13,475 nt of DNA. Origin: JBBDWJ01 sp040902925 (GTDB taxonomy: Bacteria > Acidobacteriota > Terriglobia > Bryobacterales > UBA6623). The stretch is taken from NCBI GenBank assembly GCA_040902925.1, contig JBBDWJ010000306.1, positions 1 through 13,475 of the forward strand, given 5' to 3'. Made by a program: the position numbers and the translations under genes. Shown here one piece after another: positions 12,528-13,475 of the stretch. A model generated the notes under the pieces. The model was not told the DNA's origin, did no database searches, and saw nothing but the letters and a program-made list of their open reading frames with translations. The number at the start of each line of letters is the position of its first letter. The first letter of the stretch is position 1.

Positions 12528-13475
12528 ATGTCCCAACAGAAAATAGAACCCCGGCTCCAAATCTTCATGGAGCAGCAGCGCGCCCGTGCGGCAACGGGTT
12601 TGGAAAGCGCGGATATGGCGCAGACCGGCATTGATGTTACGATTTCCCACCAGGAGAACATCGTGGCCGGGGAAGGAGGCGAGAGGAAGCCCCAGCTCCA
12701 GTCGCTTGCTTCGCGGGTACAGAAAAGTCAGAGCCCCATCCTCGCCGAGTTGAAAAAGCTGGGCGTACAAGGCGTCACGACACATTCGCTGACCAACGCC
12801 GTCACCGCCAAGCTCACGCCCTCTCAGCTCAGCAAGATAGCGGAGCTCGATGAAGTCAGCCTGATCCGTTTGGAAGCTGTCGAAATGGTCACCTGCATGG
12901 ATGAGAGCCCCAACGTCTTTGAGCTACCGGAGGCGCAGCAGGACTTCAACGCCAGCGGGCGTGGAGTGCGCGTCGCCATTCTCGACAGCGGCGTGGACCG
13001 CGACCATCCGGCTCTACTCGGCAAGGTGGTGGACGAATTCGACGCCTCGGGAACGGGGCTGGCGCCGGGAAACCACGGCACGCACGTCGCCGGCACAGTC
13101 GCCAGCAACGATCCCGTAATCCGCGGCGTGGCCCCGCAGTGCGACCTGCTCAACATCAAGGTGCTGAATATTTTTGGCGGCGGTCTGCCGGCGTCGGTCA
13201 TCAACGGCCTCGATCAAGCCGTCCGGCGCGGCGCGCGCGTCGTGAACCTGAGCCTGGGGTGGAGCGAAGTGTTCCACGGCTGGGTTTGCAACGATGCGGA
13301 CTGCATCCTTTGTCAGGCGGTCGACAACGCCTCGCGGCTGGGCGTCGCGGTTGTGGTTGCTGCCGGAAACGAAGGCGGTGCGGCGGTGCCGCCGTTCCGC
13401 ATTCGACACCCCGGCGCCGCGCGTCGCGCCATCACGGTGGGCTCGGTCGATAAGGCTAAGATTCTGGCGGGCTCC
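12528..13475 (+). CDS. Subtilisin-like S8 serine protease, N-terminal part (runs off window)
   Basis: The frame is open for 316 codons to the window edge. AAAGGAG lies seven bases before the ATG, so the start is well supported. Residues 1-50 are polar with no signal peptide. Residues about 52-118 resemble an I9-type propeptide (ILAELKKLGVQGV, then AVTAKLTPSQLSKIAELDEVSLIRLE). The S8 domain follows, with the Asp in VAILDSGVD (Asp153), the His in NHGTHVAGT (His183), NLSLG, and the oxyanion Asn in AAGNEG (Asn281). The catalytic serine (GTSMA motif) should lie beyond the edge. An insertion after NLSLGW contains Cys254, Cys259 and Cys262 (C-X4-C-X2-C) with a nearby His, unusual for subtilases. Lacking a leader peptide, it may be cytoplasmic or exported by another route. 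Its targets are unknown. Confidence 0.9.
   Translation, partial: MSQQKIEPRLQIFMEQQRARAATGLESADMAQTGIDVTISHQENIVAGEGGERKPQLQSLASRVQKSQSPILAELKKLGVQGVTTHSLTNAVTAKLTPSQLSKIAELDEVSLIRLEAVEMVTCMDESPNVFELPEAQQDFNASGRGVRVAILDSGVDRDHPALLGKVVDEFDASGTGLAPGNHGTHVAGTVASNDPVIRGVAPQCDLLNIKVLNIFGGGLPASVINGLDQAVRRGARVVNLSLGWSEVFHGWVCNDADCILCQAVDNASRLGVAVVVAAGNEGGAAVPPFRIRHPGAARRAITVGSVDKAKILAGS

Noticed and set aside
1..13475. CRISPR array, insertion sequence, transposase or prophage genes
   Set aside because: No regularly spaced repeats, terminal inverted repeats around an ORF, or mobile-element proteins were seen in the window.

Overview
The window is GC-rich, densely coded bacterial DNA with many exported enzymes and haem proteins. 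A cytochrome-type DUF1587/DUF1592/DUF1588/DUF1585 protein is coupled to a DUF1552 protein, and there are Ycf48-like propeller, CocE-type esterase and DmpA-type peptidase genes. This mix is typical of soil Acidobacteriota of the Solibacter/Bryobacter kind. The phylum call is an inference from gene content, because no rRNA or other marker gene is present.

Layout. Bases 1-533 hold no convincing gene. The extreme left edge, read on the minus strand, looks like the 5' half of a group II intron domain V cut by the window border. A minus-strand gene for an exported Asp-box (Ycf48-like) propeller occupies 534-1643. After a 480-base gap comes a plus-strand run: a DUF2490 outer-membrane-type protein (2124-2945), the two-gene DUF1592/DUF1552 unit (3070-6632, ATGA overlap), and an exported CocE/NonD-family serine hydrolase (6677-8518). 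It meets a minus-strand operon head on in a 174-base gap.

The most informative block is 8693-10790. A group III truncated haemoglobin gene and a monohaem cytochrome c-like gene (ATGA overlap, minus strand) are transcribed away from an Rrf2 regulator. That regulator carries the iron-sulfur signature of NsrR: Cys90, Cys98, Cys104 and Asp8. The 50-base divergent spacer contains a 23-bp inverted repeat whose layout fits the known NsrR operator. This reads as a nitric-oxide-responsive module in which the cytochrome-like protein is an uncharacterised member.

The right end carries a DmpA/BapA-type P1 peptidase with a signal peptide (10951-12117). After a 410-base gap with a good promoter and a long leader comes the first 316 codons of a subtilisin-like S8 protease. 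It has no signal peptide, has an unusual cysteine cluster, and runs off the window before its catalytic serine.
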